Positions 43,260-52,008 of a stretch of DNA of 64,000 nucleotides are shown piece after piece (the stretch's first letter is position 1; the number at the start of each line of letters is the position of its first letter). Location of the stretch: positions 62,001 through 126,000 of the forward strand of contig NZ_QBUY01000005.1 in NCBI RefSeq assembly GCF_003121405.1, in the 5' to 3' direction. Source of the DNA: Paraburkholderia sp. C35. Lineage in GTDB: Bacteria > Pseudomonadota > Gammaproteobacteria > Burkholderiales > Burkholderiaceae. The position numbers were made by a program, and so were the translations under genes. The notes beneath the pieces were generated by a model. The model did no database searches, was not told the DNA's origin, and saw only the letters and a program-made list of their open reading frames with translations.

Positions 43260-44324
43260 ATGAGCTACCAACTGACCATCGAGCCGATTGGACAGACGAT
43301 CGAGATCGAGGAAGATCAGACCCTGCTCGATGCGTGCATGCGCGCGGGCGTGTGGTTGCCGCATGCATGCTGTCACGGCTTGTGCGCGACCTGCAAGGTG
43401 CAGGTGCTGGATGGCGAGATCGAGCACGGACAGGCATCGCCATTTGCGTTGATGGACTTCGAGCGCGACGAGCGCAAGTGCCTTGCCTGTTGCGCGACGG
43501 CGCAATCGGACCTGACGATCGAAGCGGACATCGACGAAGACGACGACGCGCAGCATTTTCCCGTGCGCGATTACACCGGCCGCGTGAAGGAGATGGTGGA
43601 CCTGACGCCCACGATCAAGGGCATTTTCGTCGAACTGGAAGGCGACGGCATCGAGTTCCAGGCGGGCCAGTATGTGAACGTGCATATTCCGGGTGAGAAT
43701 ATGCCGCGCGCGTTCTCGCTTGCGGATAAACCGGCTTCGCGCACGCTGATCGAGTTGAACGTGCGACGTGTGCCGGGTGGAAAAGGCACAGGCTATCTTC
43801 ACGACGAAATAAGATCGGGCGACGAGATTCGCTTTAGCGGCCCGTACGGGCGCTTCTTCGTGCGCAAGTCGGACCCGCAGCCGGTGATCCTGATTGCAGG
43901 CGGATCAGGATTGTCGAGCCCGAAGTCGATGCTGATCGATTTGCTCGAAGAAAACGACGCGCGGCAAATCACGCTGGTGTATGGCGCGCGTAATCTTTCA
44001 GAACTCTACTATCACGAGCTCTTCCTGCAACTCAAAAGCCGGCACGAGAACTTTACCTACGTGCCTGCGCTGTCCGATGAACCGGGGGAGTCAGCGTGGG
44101 AAGGCTTTCGCGGCTATGTGCATGATGCAGCGAAGGCGCATTTCGACGGCCTGTTTCGCGGGCATAAGGCGTATCTTTGTGGGCCGCCGGTGATGATCGA
44201 AGCAGCCATCCGCACGCTCATGCAAGGGCAACTTTTCGAGCGCGACATTTATACGGAGAAGTTTCTCACCAGCGCAGACGGAGCGGAGGCACTCGCGAAG
44301 AGTCCGCTGTTCAGGTCGATTTGA
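43260..44324 (+). CDS. dmpP: Phenol hydroxylase reductase (DmpP/P5-like)
   Basis: A 354-residue reductase. An N-terminal plant-type [2Fe-2S] domain (cysteines in HACCHGLCATC, residues 36-45, with the fourth near residue 77 in KCLACCAT) precedes an FAD domain (PRAFSLADKPA, GKGTGYLHD) and an NAD domain (LIAGGSGLSSPKSML, YLCGPPVMIEAA). It passes electrons from NADH to the DmpN diiron centre. It is the last gene of the operon; no catechol dioxygenase follows, unlike the CF600 dmp operon. Confidence 0.93.
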   Translation: MSYQLTIEPIGQTIEIEEDQTLLDACMRAGVWLPHACCHGLCATCKVQVLDGEIEHGQASPFALMDFERDERKCLACCATAQSDLTIEADIDEDDDAQHFPVRDYTGRVKEMVDLTPTIKGIFVELEGDGIEFQAGQYVNVHIPGENMPRAFSLADKPASRTLIELNVRRVPGGKGTGYLHDEIRSGDEIRFSGPYGRFFVRKSDPQPVILIAGGSGLSSPKSMLIDLLEENDARQITLVYGARNLSELYYHELFLQLKSRHENFTYVPALSDEPGESAWEGFRGYVHDAAKAHFDGLFRGHKAYLCGPPVMIEAAIRTLMQGQLFERDIYTEKFLTSADGAEALAKSPLFRSI

Positions 44325-44606
44325 ACCTTCTTTGCCGATACGGCTGGAAGCGCGGCCGTGTGACACTGGGTGCACAGTGGCGCTCAGTGCTCGCACGGTC
44401 GATGCAGTGGTGACTCGTTCAAAGGCATCCGCGTGAGAGCGGCGGGCCGGGCCTGTCGACTGAGACGAACGTCTCAATGACATCGATGGTGCATTGCAGT
44501 GTGATCTCCGCGAACACGCGTGGTACAACGCAATAACCAACGAAGTATCGATGCGTCGCGCAGTGACGCGATGGGCGCGACGCCATCGGACCGCCGGAGA
44601 CACGAC

Positions 44607-45752
44607 ATGCCCTATGTTCCGCAGACTCGACATATCGAACGCGTGCGCAATGCGATCGAAGCGCGTACGTTGCGCCCGGGCGAGAGTGCATCGCCGCGAC
44701 TCATCTCGTCGTACCGGCGCTCGCTCGAGCAATATCACCTCGATCCAGGTGCCACGATTGGGCCCCGTATCCTCACCACGACGGAGCTACGCGACGTGCG
44801 GCAACGCGAGGAACCGGTGCTGCGCGCATCAGGGCAGTGTCTGTCGCAACTGCATGAAATGGTGCGCGAAGCCGACTACTGCGTGATGCTGACCGATGCG
44901 GCGGGCGTGACAATCGACTATCGCGTCGACCCTGACCGGCGCAATGTGTTCAAGCGCGCAGGCCTGTACCCCGGTTCGTGCTGGTCCGAGCGTGAGGAAG
45001 GCACCTGCGGCGTCGCCACCGTGCTGCTCGACCGCGAACCCATCACCGTGCACAAGGTCGACCACTTTCGCGCCGCATTCACTACGCTGACGTGCAGCGC
45101 GTCGCCGATCTTCGGCCTTTCCGGCGAACTGATCGGCGTGCTGGACGCATCGGCTGTACGCTCACCGGACGACCGCGACAGCCAGCGCCTCGTGAACCAT
45201 ATCGTGCGGCAAAGCGCGGTGCTCATCGAAAACAGCTATTTTCTGCATGGCACCACGCACCGCTGGGTGATACTCGCGCATCGCAATCGGCACTTCGTGG
45301 AAACGCAGCCCGAGATTCTGATTGCCTTCGACGAGCGTGGCCACGCGGTTGCCGCGAATCGCCGGGCGAAGGAATGCGTGCCGGGACTCGAGCACATGCC
45401 GTGCGACGTGTCCGAACTCTTCGATATTCGCGCCTTACGGCTTCTCGATGCCCGCATGGGCTACGACTTCATCACGTTGCGGCTCGCAGGGAGCGGCGAG
45501 CCGCTTTTTGCGCGGGTACGCCCGCCGGTCCTTCATGCGTCGCATCACAGACATGGCGCAGTAGACGCCGCCGTCAGTTCCCTTCCGGCGCCAACAGGTG
45601 AAACCGATACGAACGAACGTCGACGGATCGTCAATGCGCTGACGACGGCCAAATGGCATCCCGTCGAAGCAGCGAAGCTCCTCGGCATATCGCGGGCGAC
45701 GCTCTACCGGCGCATCGCAAAGCACAACATCGTCCCGCCACACCGACGCTGA
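44607..45752 (+). CDS. AcoR-like GAF/Fis regulator lacking the AAA+ domain
   Basis: A 381-residue protein. The N-terminal half matches the sensor of AcoR-type activators (SPRLISSYRRSLEQYHLDPG; GAF core with GSCWSEREEGTCGVATVLL and SASPIFGLSGELIGVLDAS). The C-terminus is a Fis-type HTH (TAKWHPVEAAKLLGISRATLYRRI). The central sigma-54 ATPase found in AcoR is absent, so it cannot open sigma-54 promoters. ATG 44607 follows cggagac. It lies before the monooxygenase gene at 45840, from which it is separated by a strong palindrome, and is the likely local regulator. Confidence 0.85.
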   Translation: MPYVPQTRHIERVRNAIEARTLRPGESASPRLISSYRRSLEQYHLDPGATIGPRILTTTELRDVRQREEPVLRASGQCLSQLHEMVREADYCVMLTDAAGVTIDYRVDPDRRNVFKRAGLYPGSCWSEREEGTCGVATVLLDREPITVHKVDHFRAAFTTLTCSASPIFGLSGELIGVLDASAVRSPDDRDSQRLVNHIVRQSAVLIENSYFLHGTTHRWVILAHRNRHFVETQPEILIAFDERGHAVAANRRAKECVPGLEHMPCDVSELFDIRALRLLDARMGYDFITLRLAGSGEPLFARVRPPVLHASHHRHGAVDAAVSSLPAPTGETDTNERRRIVNALTTAKWHPVEAAKLLGISRATLYRRIAKHNIVPPHRR

Positions 45753-45763
45753 TCACGCCGCAC

Positions 45764-45790
45764 TTGTGGCCCCATTCCAAGGGGCCACAA
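45764..45790. promoter_or_regulatory. Perfect 10-base inverted repeat TTGTGGCCCC-N7-GGGGCCACAA
   Basis: It lies between the GAF/Fis gene stop and the monooxygenase start (49 bases before its GTG). As RNA it would be a strong hairpin, but no T tract follows, so a terminator is less likely than an operator for the GAF/Fis regulator. It may do both. Confidence 0.55.
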
Positions 45791-45839
45791 CCCGCCTTTA
45801 GCACTGTATTGACCATCCGTTTTTTATGGAGGAGTAACC

Positions 45840-47642
45840 GTGGCCGAAGTCAATTCCAGATCCAACGTAGCAGACGTGCTCGAACGCCTGAACACCGCGC
45901 TCGCGAAGCGGGACATTCCCGCCGTCGTCGAACTGTTCCAGCCTGATTGTTACTGGCGCGACCTCGTGAGTTTCACCTGGAACATCAAGACCATGGAAGG
46001 GCGTGAACAGATTGCCGCGATGCTGGAAGCGCAACTGGATAGCGCAGATGCGTCGAACTTCCGCGTCGCCGCCGGTGAACCCGAAACCGAAGCAGATGGA
46101 CTCGCGCAGGCGTGGATCACGTTCGAGACGGGCGTTGCGCGCGGCAATGGTTTCATCCGCCTGAAGAACGGTCGTATCTGGACGCTGCTCACCGTGATGA
46201 GCGAACTGAAGGGCCACGAAGAACCGAAGAATGCCAGGCGTCCGATGGGCGCGGAGCACGGCGCGCGCACGGACCGGACAAGCTGGAAGGAACGTCGCGA
46301 GCATGAAAATGAAACACTGGGCGTGACGACGCAGCCGTATTGTTTGATTGTCGGTGGCGGGCAGGGCGGCATCGCGCTCGGTGCGCGCTTGAGGCAACTG
46401 AACGTGCCGACCATCATCATCGACAAGAACGACAAGCCGGGCGATGCATGGCGCAAGCGCTACAAGACGCTGTGCCTGCACGATCCCGTCTGGTACGACC
46501 ACATGCCGTATCTGCCATTTCCCGACAACTGGCCGGTTTTTACACCGAAGGACAAAGTCGGCGACTGGCTGGAGATGTACACGAAGGTGATGGAGCTGAA
46601 CTACTGGAGCGCCACCACCTGCAAATCGGCCCGCTATGACGAGACCGCGAAAGAATGGGTGGTCGAAGTCGAGCGCGGTGGCGAAACGCTCACGCTGCGT
46701 CCCAAACAGCTCGTGCTTGCGACGGGCATGTCGGGCAAGGCGAACATTCCCGCATTCAAGGGGCAGGATGTATTCGAGGGCGAGCAGCACCATTCATCGC
46801 AGCATCCGGGACCGGACGCGTATCGCGGCAAGAAAGTCGTGGTGATCGGCGCGAATAATTCGTCGCACGACATCTGCGGCGCGCTATGGGAAGCGGGCGT
46901 GGACGTCACCATGGTGCAGCGCTCGTCGACGCATATCGTGAAGTCGGAATCGCTGATGGAGCATGCACTCGGCGATCTTTATTCGGAGCGTGCGGTTGCC
47001 TCGGGCATGACGACATGGAAAGCCGACATGACGTTCGCGTCGTTGCCGTACAAGATCCTTCACGAGTTCCAGATTCCCGTCTACGAGAGGATCCGTGAAC
47101 TCGACTCCGGGTTTTATGCACGTCTCGAACGCGCGGGCTTCATGCTCGATTTTGGCGACGATGGCTCGGGTCTCTTCATGAAGTATCTGCGGCGCGGCTC
47201 GGGCTATTACATCGATGTCGGCGCGTCCGACCTCGTCGCCGACGGCAAGATCAAGCTGAAAAGCCGCGTCGACGTGGTGGAGCTGAAAGCGCGTTCGGTA
47301 CTGCTGTCGGACGGCACCGAGTTGCCAGCGGACCTCGTTGTCTATGCAACGGGTTATGGATCGATGAACGGCTGGGCCGCCGATCTGATCTCTCGCGAAG
47401 TGGCCGACAAGGTGGGTAAGGTGTGGGGCCTCGGCTCAGCGACGACGAAGGACCCAGGTCCGTGGGAAGGGGAGCAGCGCAACATGTGGAAGCCGACGCA
47501 ACAGGAAGCGCTGTGGTTTCACGGCGGCAATCTGCATCAGTCGCGTCATTACTCACAGTATCTGTCACTGCAACTGAAAGCACGTATGGAAGGTATTCCG
47601 ACGCCGGTATTCGGGCTGCAGGAAGTGCATCACCTGTCGTAA
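45840..47642 (+). CDS. Flavin-containing monooxygenase fused to an NTF2-like domain
   Basis: A 600-residue protein. Residues 1-130 are an NTF2/SnoaL-like domain (LNTALAKRDIPAVVELFQPD, GRIWTLLTVM). The FAD/NADPH monooxygenase part has VGGGQGG (about 171), FEGEQHHSSQHPG (about 312; the FMO F-x-G-x-x-x-H pattern, with His at the position usually Tyr/Phe or Trp) and the NADPH site VVIGANNSSHDIC. LVVYATGYGSM is the late ATGY motif. Start GTG 45840 follows ggaggag. It could be a Baeyer-Villiger or N/S-oxidising enzyme; the substrate is unknown. An SDR and an MDR dehydrogenase follow. Confidence 0.85.
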   Translation: MAEVNSRSNVADVLERLNTALAKRDIPAVVELFQPDCYWRDLVSFTWNIKTMEGREQIAAMLEAQLDSADASNFRVAAGEPETEADGLAQAWITFETGVARGNGFIRLKNGRIWTLLTVMSELKGHEEPKNARRPMGAEHGARTDRTSWKERREHENETLGVTTQPYCLIVGGGQGGIALGARLRQLNVPTIIIDKNDKPGDAWRKRYKTLCLHDPVWYDHMPYLPFPDNWPVFTPKDKVGDWLEMYTKVMELNYWSATTCKSARYDETAKEWVVEVERGGETLTLRPKQLVLATGMSGKANIPAFKGQDVFEGEQHHSSQHPGPDAYRGKKVVVIGANNSSHDICGALWEAGVDVTMVQRSSTHIVKSESLMEHALGDLYSERAVASGMTTWKADMTFASLPYKILHEFQIPVYERIRELDSGFYARLERAGFMLDFGDDGSGLFMKYLRRGSGYYIDVGASDLVADGKIKLKSRVDVVELKARSVLLSDGTELPADLVVYATGYGSMNGWAADLISREVADKVGKVWGLGSATTKDPGPWEGEQRNMWKPTQQEALWFHGGNLHQSRHYSQYLSLQLKARMEGIPTPVFGLQEVHHLS

Positions 47643-47835
47643 GGCGATGCCGACGTCTGACATTGAACGCAGGTCACGGCGTTCAAGCGAGCTTGCATAA
47701 CAATTCTTTCATGGGGCGACCGGCATGGCGGAACAGCAGTGAGTTCTGCGCATGCCGAAAGCAACGGTCCGGCAGTCCTTTTCTGTTGAAGCTGACAAAT
47801 CGGGCTGCCGGTTCAAACTTCTCGAAGGAAATGCG

Positions 47836-48615
47836 ATGACTATTCATACGAAGGTGGCGCTCGTCACCGGTGCCGGACAAGGTATCGGCCGTGGTATTGC
47901 AGTGCGCCTCGCGAAGGATGGCGCCGACCTTGCGCTGGTCGACATCCATGCGGAGAAATTGCAGGCAGTTGCAGGCGAGATTCGCGATCTAGGCCGACGG
48001 GTCACCACTTACGTGGCTGACGTGTCGAAGCGCGACGACATTTATGCCGCAGTCGATCACGCGGAAAAAGAACTGGGGAGCCTCGACATCATGGTCAACA
48101 TCGCAGGCATCGCTCAGGTACAGGCGATTCTCGATGTCACGCCGGCCGAGGTCGAGCGGATTCTGAAAGTCAACGTCGAAGGCGTGTTGTGGGGTATTCA
48201 GGCTGCCGCGAAGAAATTCAAGGCGCTTAAAAAGAAGGGAAAAATCATCAATGCGGCTTCGATCGCGGGTCATGATGCGTTCGCGCTGCTGGGCGTCTAT
48301 TGCGCAACGAAGTTCGCGGTTCGAGCGTTGACGCAAGCGGCGGCGAGAGAACTGGCGAGTGATGGGATCACGGTCAACGCCTATTGTCCGGGTGTGGTCG
48401 GAACGGACATGTGGGTGGAGATAGACAGGCGCATGGCGGAAATAACTGGCGTGCCCGTCGGCGAAACCTACAAGAAGTATGTCGAGGGGATCGCGCTGGG
48501 TCGTGCGGAAACACCCGACGATGTGGCCGGGCTCGTGTCCTACCTCGCGGGCCCTGACTCCGATTACATGACCGGACAGGCACCGTTGATCGACGGAGGA
48601 CTGGTCTACCGATAG
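47836..48615 (+). CDS. Short-chain dehydrogenase, acetoin/2,3-butanediol-dehydrogenase-like (BudC type)
   Basis: A 259-residue classical SDR: cofactor motif TGAGQGIG, Asp in LVDIHAEK (NAD preference), NIAG, Ser in NAASIAGH, and catalytic YCATK. GLVYR at the C-terminus and the [10 protein letters not shown] stretch resemble diacetyl/acetoin reductases. ATG 47836 follows gaagga. It probably interconverts a ketone and alcohol, in line with the butanediol-type dehydrogenase at 50046. A large palindrome at 48682 follows. Confidence 0.85.
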   Translation: MTIHTKVALVTGAGQGIGRGIAVRLAKDGADLALVDIHAEKLQAVAGEIRDLGRRVTTYVADVSKRDDIYAAVDHAEKELGSLDIMVNIAGIAQVQAILDVTPAEVERILKVNVEGVLWGIQAAAKKFKALKKKGKIINAASIAGHDAFALLGVYCATKFAVRALTQAAARELASDGITVNAYCPGVVGTDMWVEIDRRMAEITGVPVGETYKKYVEGIALGRAETPDDVAGLVSYLAGPDSDYMTGQAPLIDGGLVYR

Positions 48616-48636
48616 CGCACTGGCGGTCTCGTAACT

Positions 48637-48660
48637 GGCCGGATCGTCCCGTCTCCGGCC
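48637..48660 (+). other. Hairpin after the SDR gene
   Basis: GGCCGGA (48637-48643) and TCCGGCC (48654-48660) are perfectly complementary around a 10-base loop. No T tract. Together with the palindrome at 48682 it may end or slow transcription. Confidence 0.4.
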
Positions 48661-48681
48661 GACGTCCGTTCACTCCATAGC

Positions 48682-48701
48682 GCCGCGTCGATCGACGCGG
48701 C
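48682..48701 (+). terminator. Perfect 20-base palindrome, terminator or operator candidate
   Basis: GCCGCGTCGA/TCGACGCGGC has no spacer, followed by TGGGGCTCTTTA. A spacerless palindrome makes a poor hairpin loop, so protein binding is as likely as termination. It lies 67 bases after the SDR stop and 96 before the membrane-protein start. Confidence 0.4.
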
Positions 48702-48797
48702 TGGGGCTCTTTACGTCCGATTTCCACGCGTGCGACTGATTGTCGTAATGCCAGCGCGCCACTCGATCGGGCTCTTATCGTATTGGATACGCCGATC

Positions 48798-49964
48798 ATG
48801 GAACCCACCAGTTCGAACATGGCTGCGCAAGAGGAACTTTCTTCTGCGCCAGCGGGATTCGTCCTCAATCCATTTGCGTTCTCGGTTGCTGTGTTTGTGG
48901 TTGTGCACGTCATCAGCCTGTGTATATGGCGTCTTTTCGTCGACGCCAAACTGGCCGTCTGGAAGTACTCGCCGCAGCCCTTTGGCATGTATCTGTTCTG
49001 GGGCATCCTGGTGCTTGTCTTTATCGGGTTTAACTTCGGCATGGCGGGTTTTTCTGCATTCAGACAACCTGTCCGGGGATGTATCGCGACAGTCGCTACC
49101 ATCGCACTTGCATTCCTTTTGCCGGGTGTACTCGTTTATGGCTATGGCGCGTTGGACCCGACATTTACCGCAGTGGGCGGTGCTGGGTACGGTGCGACCG
49201 GCCTTATCGTGCTGATCGGCTTTTACGGATTCGGCATCCTGGCGACGGGCATGTCGGGATGGCCGTGGTCCGATAGCGGCGTGAAGCCGGTCGCAGGCAG
49301 CGTTGCGCAATTGGCGAGCGGTTGTTGCCTCACAGGACTCGGCTATTTCTTGCTCATATACCCGAACCTGACGACAACTTCTTCACCGCACGCACCGCTG
49401 CTTACCTTGCCCGTCGCGATCGGCTGGTTCTATTCCGTTATCGTCGCGTGGCTAACCACATACCTTATTTTCGACAACTGGCCATGGAGCATGCTAGGAC
49501 GGAAAAGCCACACGGCGCTTGCAGCACTGGCAGGCAATTTCGTACTGGGAACAGCACTCTATTCAATCCATCTCGCGTTGCTCAAGTGGGCTCTCATGCC
49601 ATCGAGCGCGATCGAAAAGCTCGGCACATCACTCCCAGTCTGGCCCGCGCAATTGGGTGTCTGGATTGCTTTCTGGCTGATCTTCTGGGTCAACGTCGCA
49701 GGAAACTGGCCGAACCGGTTCAGCATGTTCACGAACCGGGTAATTCGCGCATCGGTTTGTTGGGGATTGGGTTTGATTTCTTTTGAAATCTATACCCGAT
49801 GGTTCGCCGTTTCCGTACTGCATGAAGCGGAAATCGTACCGGGCTTTGGTGGCGATCCGCTTACCTGGGTCGATCTTCTCAACTTCGTGATGCTGATTTA
49901 TGTCGTCTACTTCGAATTCTATGGTCTTTCGAGAAAGAAGACCGTGAATGACATGGCTGCCTGA
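48798..49964 (+). CDS. Uncharacterised multi-spanning membrane protein
   Basis: A 388-residue integral membrane protein I cannot assign. I count about ten to eleven hydrophobic segments, rich in Trp and Gly, after a 20-residue cytosolic start. Several conserved-looking turns stand out: ISLCIWRLFVDAKLAVWKY, GFYGFGILATGMSGWPWSD and YLIFDNWPWSMLG. No known transporter signature (MFS, MATE, DMT or ABC) was seen. The start ATG 48798 has a poor ribosome site and TTG 48783 is an alternative. Its place between the SDR and the butanediol-type dehydrogenase suggests a role in moving or sensing the same substrate. Confidence 0.7.
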   Translation: MEPTSSNMAAQEELSSAPAGFVLNPFAFSVAVFVVVHVISLCIWRLFVDAKLAVWKYSPQPFGMYLFWGILVLVFIGFNFGMAGFSAFRQPVRGCIATVATIALAFLLPGVLVYGYGALDPTFTAVGGAGYGATGLIVLIGFYGFGILATGMSGWPWSDSGVKPVAGSVAQLASGCCLTGLGYFLLIYPNLTTTSSPHAPLLTLPVAIGWFYSVIVAWLTTYLIFDNWPWSMLGRKSHTALAALAGNFVLGTALYSIHLALLKWALMPSSAIEKLGTSLPVWPAQLGVWIAFWLIFWVNVAGNWPNRFSMFTNRVIRASVCWGLGLISFEIYTRWFAVSVLHEAEIVPGFGGDPLTWVDLLNFVMLIYVVYFEFYGLSRKKTVNDMAA

Positions 49965-50045
49965 TCTTCACCCATCTTTGGGTAACGAGCGTTGCATGAT
50001 GAACTGCGACGTGAATTCTGTATTTAACAGAAGGAGTCGTTCACT

Positions 50046-51095
50046 ATGAAAGCTGCTGTTTACTACGGTAATCGCCAGATCACCATTGACGATGTTCCCG
50101 AGCCGTCTCCATCGAAAGGCGAAGTGAAGATCAAGGTAAGTCGAAACGGCATCTGTGGCACCGACATTCACGAATACTTCGACGGTCCAGTCCTGATTCC
50201 AAAGACTGAGCCGCATCCACTTACGGGGAGAACGTTGCCGGTCGTGATCGGGCATGAGTTCTCTGGAACTGTCGTCGAGGTCGGGCCTGACGTCACGGGC
50301 ATACGGGAAGGAGATAACGTCGCGATCGAACCGGTTATTCGTTGCGGCACGTGCAGGCCGTGCCGATCCGGATTCTATAACGTGTGCAGTTGCGTGGGCT
50401 TCCAGGGACTTTCATCCGATGGCGGCATGGCGGAATATGCAGTCGTACCGGGTCACATGGTTCACAAGCTTCCCGGGAACGTGCCTGTCGAGATGGGCGC
50501 ACTGGTTGAGCCGATGGCGGTCGCCTATCACGCCGCTACGCTTGGAGACGTGAACGACGAGAGTCGAACGCTGATCTTCGGCGCGGGTCCGATCGGCATT
50601 GGCCTGTGGTTCGCATTGCGCGGGATGGGCGTAACCGAGATCGACGTTGTCGAACCTTCGGCGACCCGGCGCAAGGCGATCGAAGGACTAGGCGCACGCA
50701 CGATCGATCCCACGAGCGTCGACGTGCCGACGCTTATCGCCGATAGAACCAACGGTGAAGGCGTCGATGCAGCGTACGACGCCGCAGGTGTTCCCGCAGC
50801 TGTTGCGACCGCGCTGAAATCGCTCGGCGAACATCGGACACTCGTGAGTGTTGCGATCTACGACAAACCGATGCTGACACCGTTACTCGAGACCGTTATG
50901 CGTGAGCGGCGCATACAGGGCACGCTCTGCTACACAGGCAAGGACTATAAGAGCGTGATCGACCTGATGGAGCGCGGACATTATCGGACCACAGGCTGGG
51001 TGGAAACGGTGCCGCTGGAAAATGTGCTCGCAGACGGTTTCGAGGAACTGCGAGCGGGGCGAAAAATGAAAGTACTGGTTGATCCAGCACAATAG
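50046..51095 (+). CDS. Zinc-dependent 2,3-butanediol-type (MDR) dehydrogenase
   Basis: A 349-residue medium-chain dehydrogenase. The catalytic zinc ligands are in GICGTDIHEY and GHEFSGTVVE with a later Glu; structural zinc is bound by CGTCRPCRSGFYNVC. The cofactor fold is IFGAGPIGIGLWFAL. The HEYFDGPVLIP insertion and the VGFQGLSSDGGMAEY segment are typical of (R,R)-butanediol dehydrogenase (BdhA). Start ATG 50046 follows agaaggagt. It probably oxidises a vicinal diol or hydroxyketone and completes the set begun at 44607. Confidence 0.87.
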   Translation: MKAAVYYGNRQITIDDVPEPSPSKGEVKIKVSRNGICGTDIHEYFDGPVLIPKTEPHPLTGRTLPVVIGHEFSGTVVEVGPDVTGIREGDNVAIEPVIRCGTCRPCRSGFYNVCSCVGFQGLSSDGGMAEYAVVPGHMVHKLPGNVPVEMGALVEPMAVAYHAATLGDVNDESRTLIFGAGPIGIGLWFALRGMGVTEIDVVEPSATRRKAIEGLGARTIDPTSVDVPTLIADRTNGEGVDAAYDAAGVPAAVATALKSLGEHRTLVSVAIYDKPMLTPLLETVMRERRIQGTLCYTGKDYKSVIDLMERGHYRTTGWVETVPLENVLADGFEELRAGRKMKVLVDPAQ

Positions 51096-51152
51096 AAGTC
51101 AGTCACGCAAGGGCGAACGCTTCACTGTCCCCCTTGCGATGCCACTTTCTCA

Positions 51153-51857
51153 TCAAGCCGTTTGCTTTTGCAGCGCAAACAGTTGTTTGCGCTGCTCATC
51201 GGTCATTTGTGAGGGGCGCACCGCCTCTGCCAACGTGTATGCGCGTTTGACGGCTGGCCGATTCTCAATGCGCTTGAGCCATCGCGCGACATGCGGGAAG
51301 TCGTCGATGGAGATGCCTTGCTTTGCATACTGAAGCACCCACGGATAAGCCGCCATGTCAGCAATCGAATACTCATTCGCGATGTATTCACGGTCGGCCA
51401 GTTGCTTGTTCAGTACATTGTAGAGGCGCGTCGTTTCTTTGGTGAACCGGTCGATCGCCAGCCGCACCGGTTCGGATGCGTAGTGACGGAAAAACACCGT
51501 TTGACCCAGAATCGGGCCGAGACCGCCCATCTGCCAGAACAACCACTGCAGAACCTCAATCCGGCCTTGCGGATTGGCAGGAATGAACTGGCCGGTCTTT
51601 TCTGCGAGATGCAGCAAGATGGCACCCGACTCGAAAACCGACGCATCGAGCTGACGGTCGACGATAGCGGGCATCCGGTTGTTTGGCGAAATCTTTTCGA
51701 ACGCTGGAGCAAACTGCATCCCTTTGCTGATATCGATGGGATGCACCCGATAACTCACCTGCGCCTCTTCGAGGAAGATGGCAACCTTCTGCCCGTTGGG
51801 GGTTGGCCAATAATAGAAGTCGATGTCGGACGGGTGGGTGTGCGCTGCGGTTGCCAT
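51153..51857 (-). CDS. Glutathione S-transferase, YfcG/Nu-class-like
   Basis: A 234-residue GST: thioredoxin-like N-domain (FYYWPTPNGQKVAIFLEE, PAFEKISPNNRMPAIVD, VFESGAILLHLAEKTG) and helical C-domain (QWLFWQMGGLGPILGQ, SIADMAAYPWV). The Thr-Pro-Asn at the N-terminal active site and the GQTVFFRHYA stretch fit the YfcG disulfide-bond oxidoreductase group. Monocistronic, convergent with the butanediol-type dehydrogenase gene. Confidence 0.88.
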   Translation of the reverse strand: MATAAHTHPSDIDFYYWPTPNGQKVAIFLEEAQVSYRVHPIDISKGMQFAPAFEKISPNNRMPAIVDRQLDASVFESGAILLHLAEKTGQFIPANPQGRIEVLQWLFWQMGGLGPILGQTVFFRHYASEPVRLAIDRFTKETTRLYNVLNKQLADREYIANEYSIADMAAYPWVLQYAKQGISIDDFPHVARWLKRIENRPAVKRAYTLAEAVRPSQMTDEQRKQLFALQKQTA

Positions 51858-52008
51858 GAGGTGCCTCGCCGGTTGAATTCGGAATCACGTCGTTCGTGAT
51901 TGATGGCGCCGAGTATGTGCGCTTGCCTGAATTCCAGAAACGGGACACAGCAGAAGACAGCATTCTCGTAACAAGAACACTGAGACGCGGGCGCTATTCC
52001 ACCCAATG

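Noticed and set aside
45791..45839. Sigma-54 promoter before the flavin monooxygenase (TTTAGCACTGTATTGACC)
   Set aside because: The invariant GG and GC pairs are absent and the spacing is one base short; moreover the adjacent regulator lacks an AAA+ domain.
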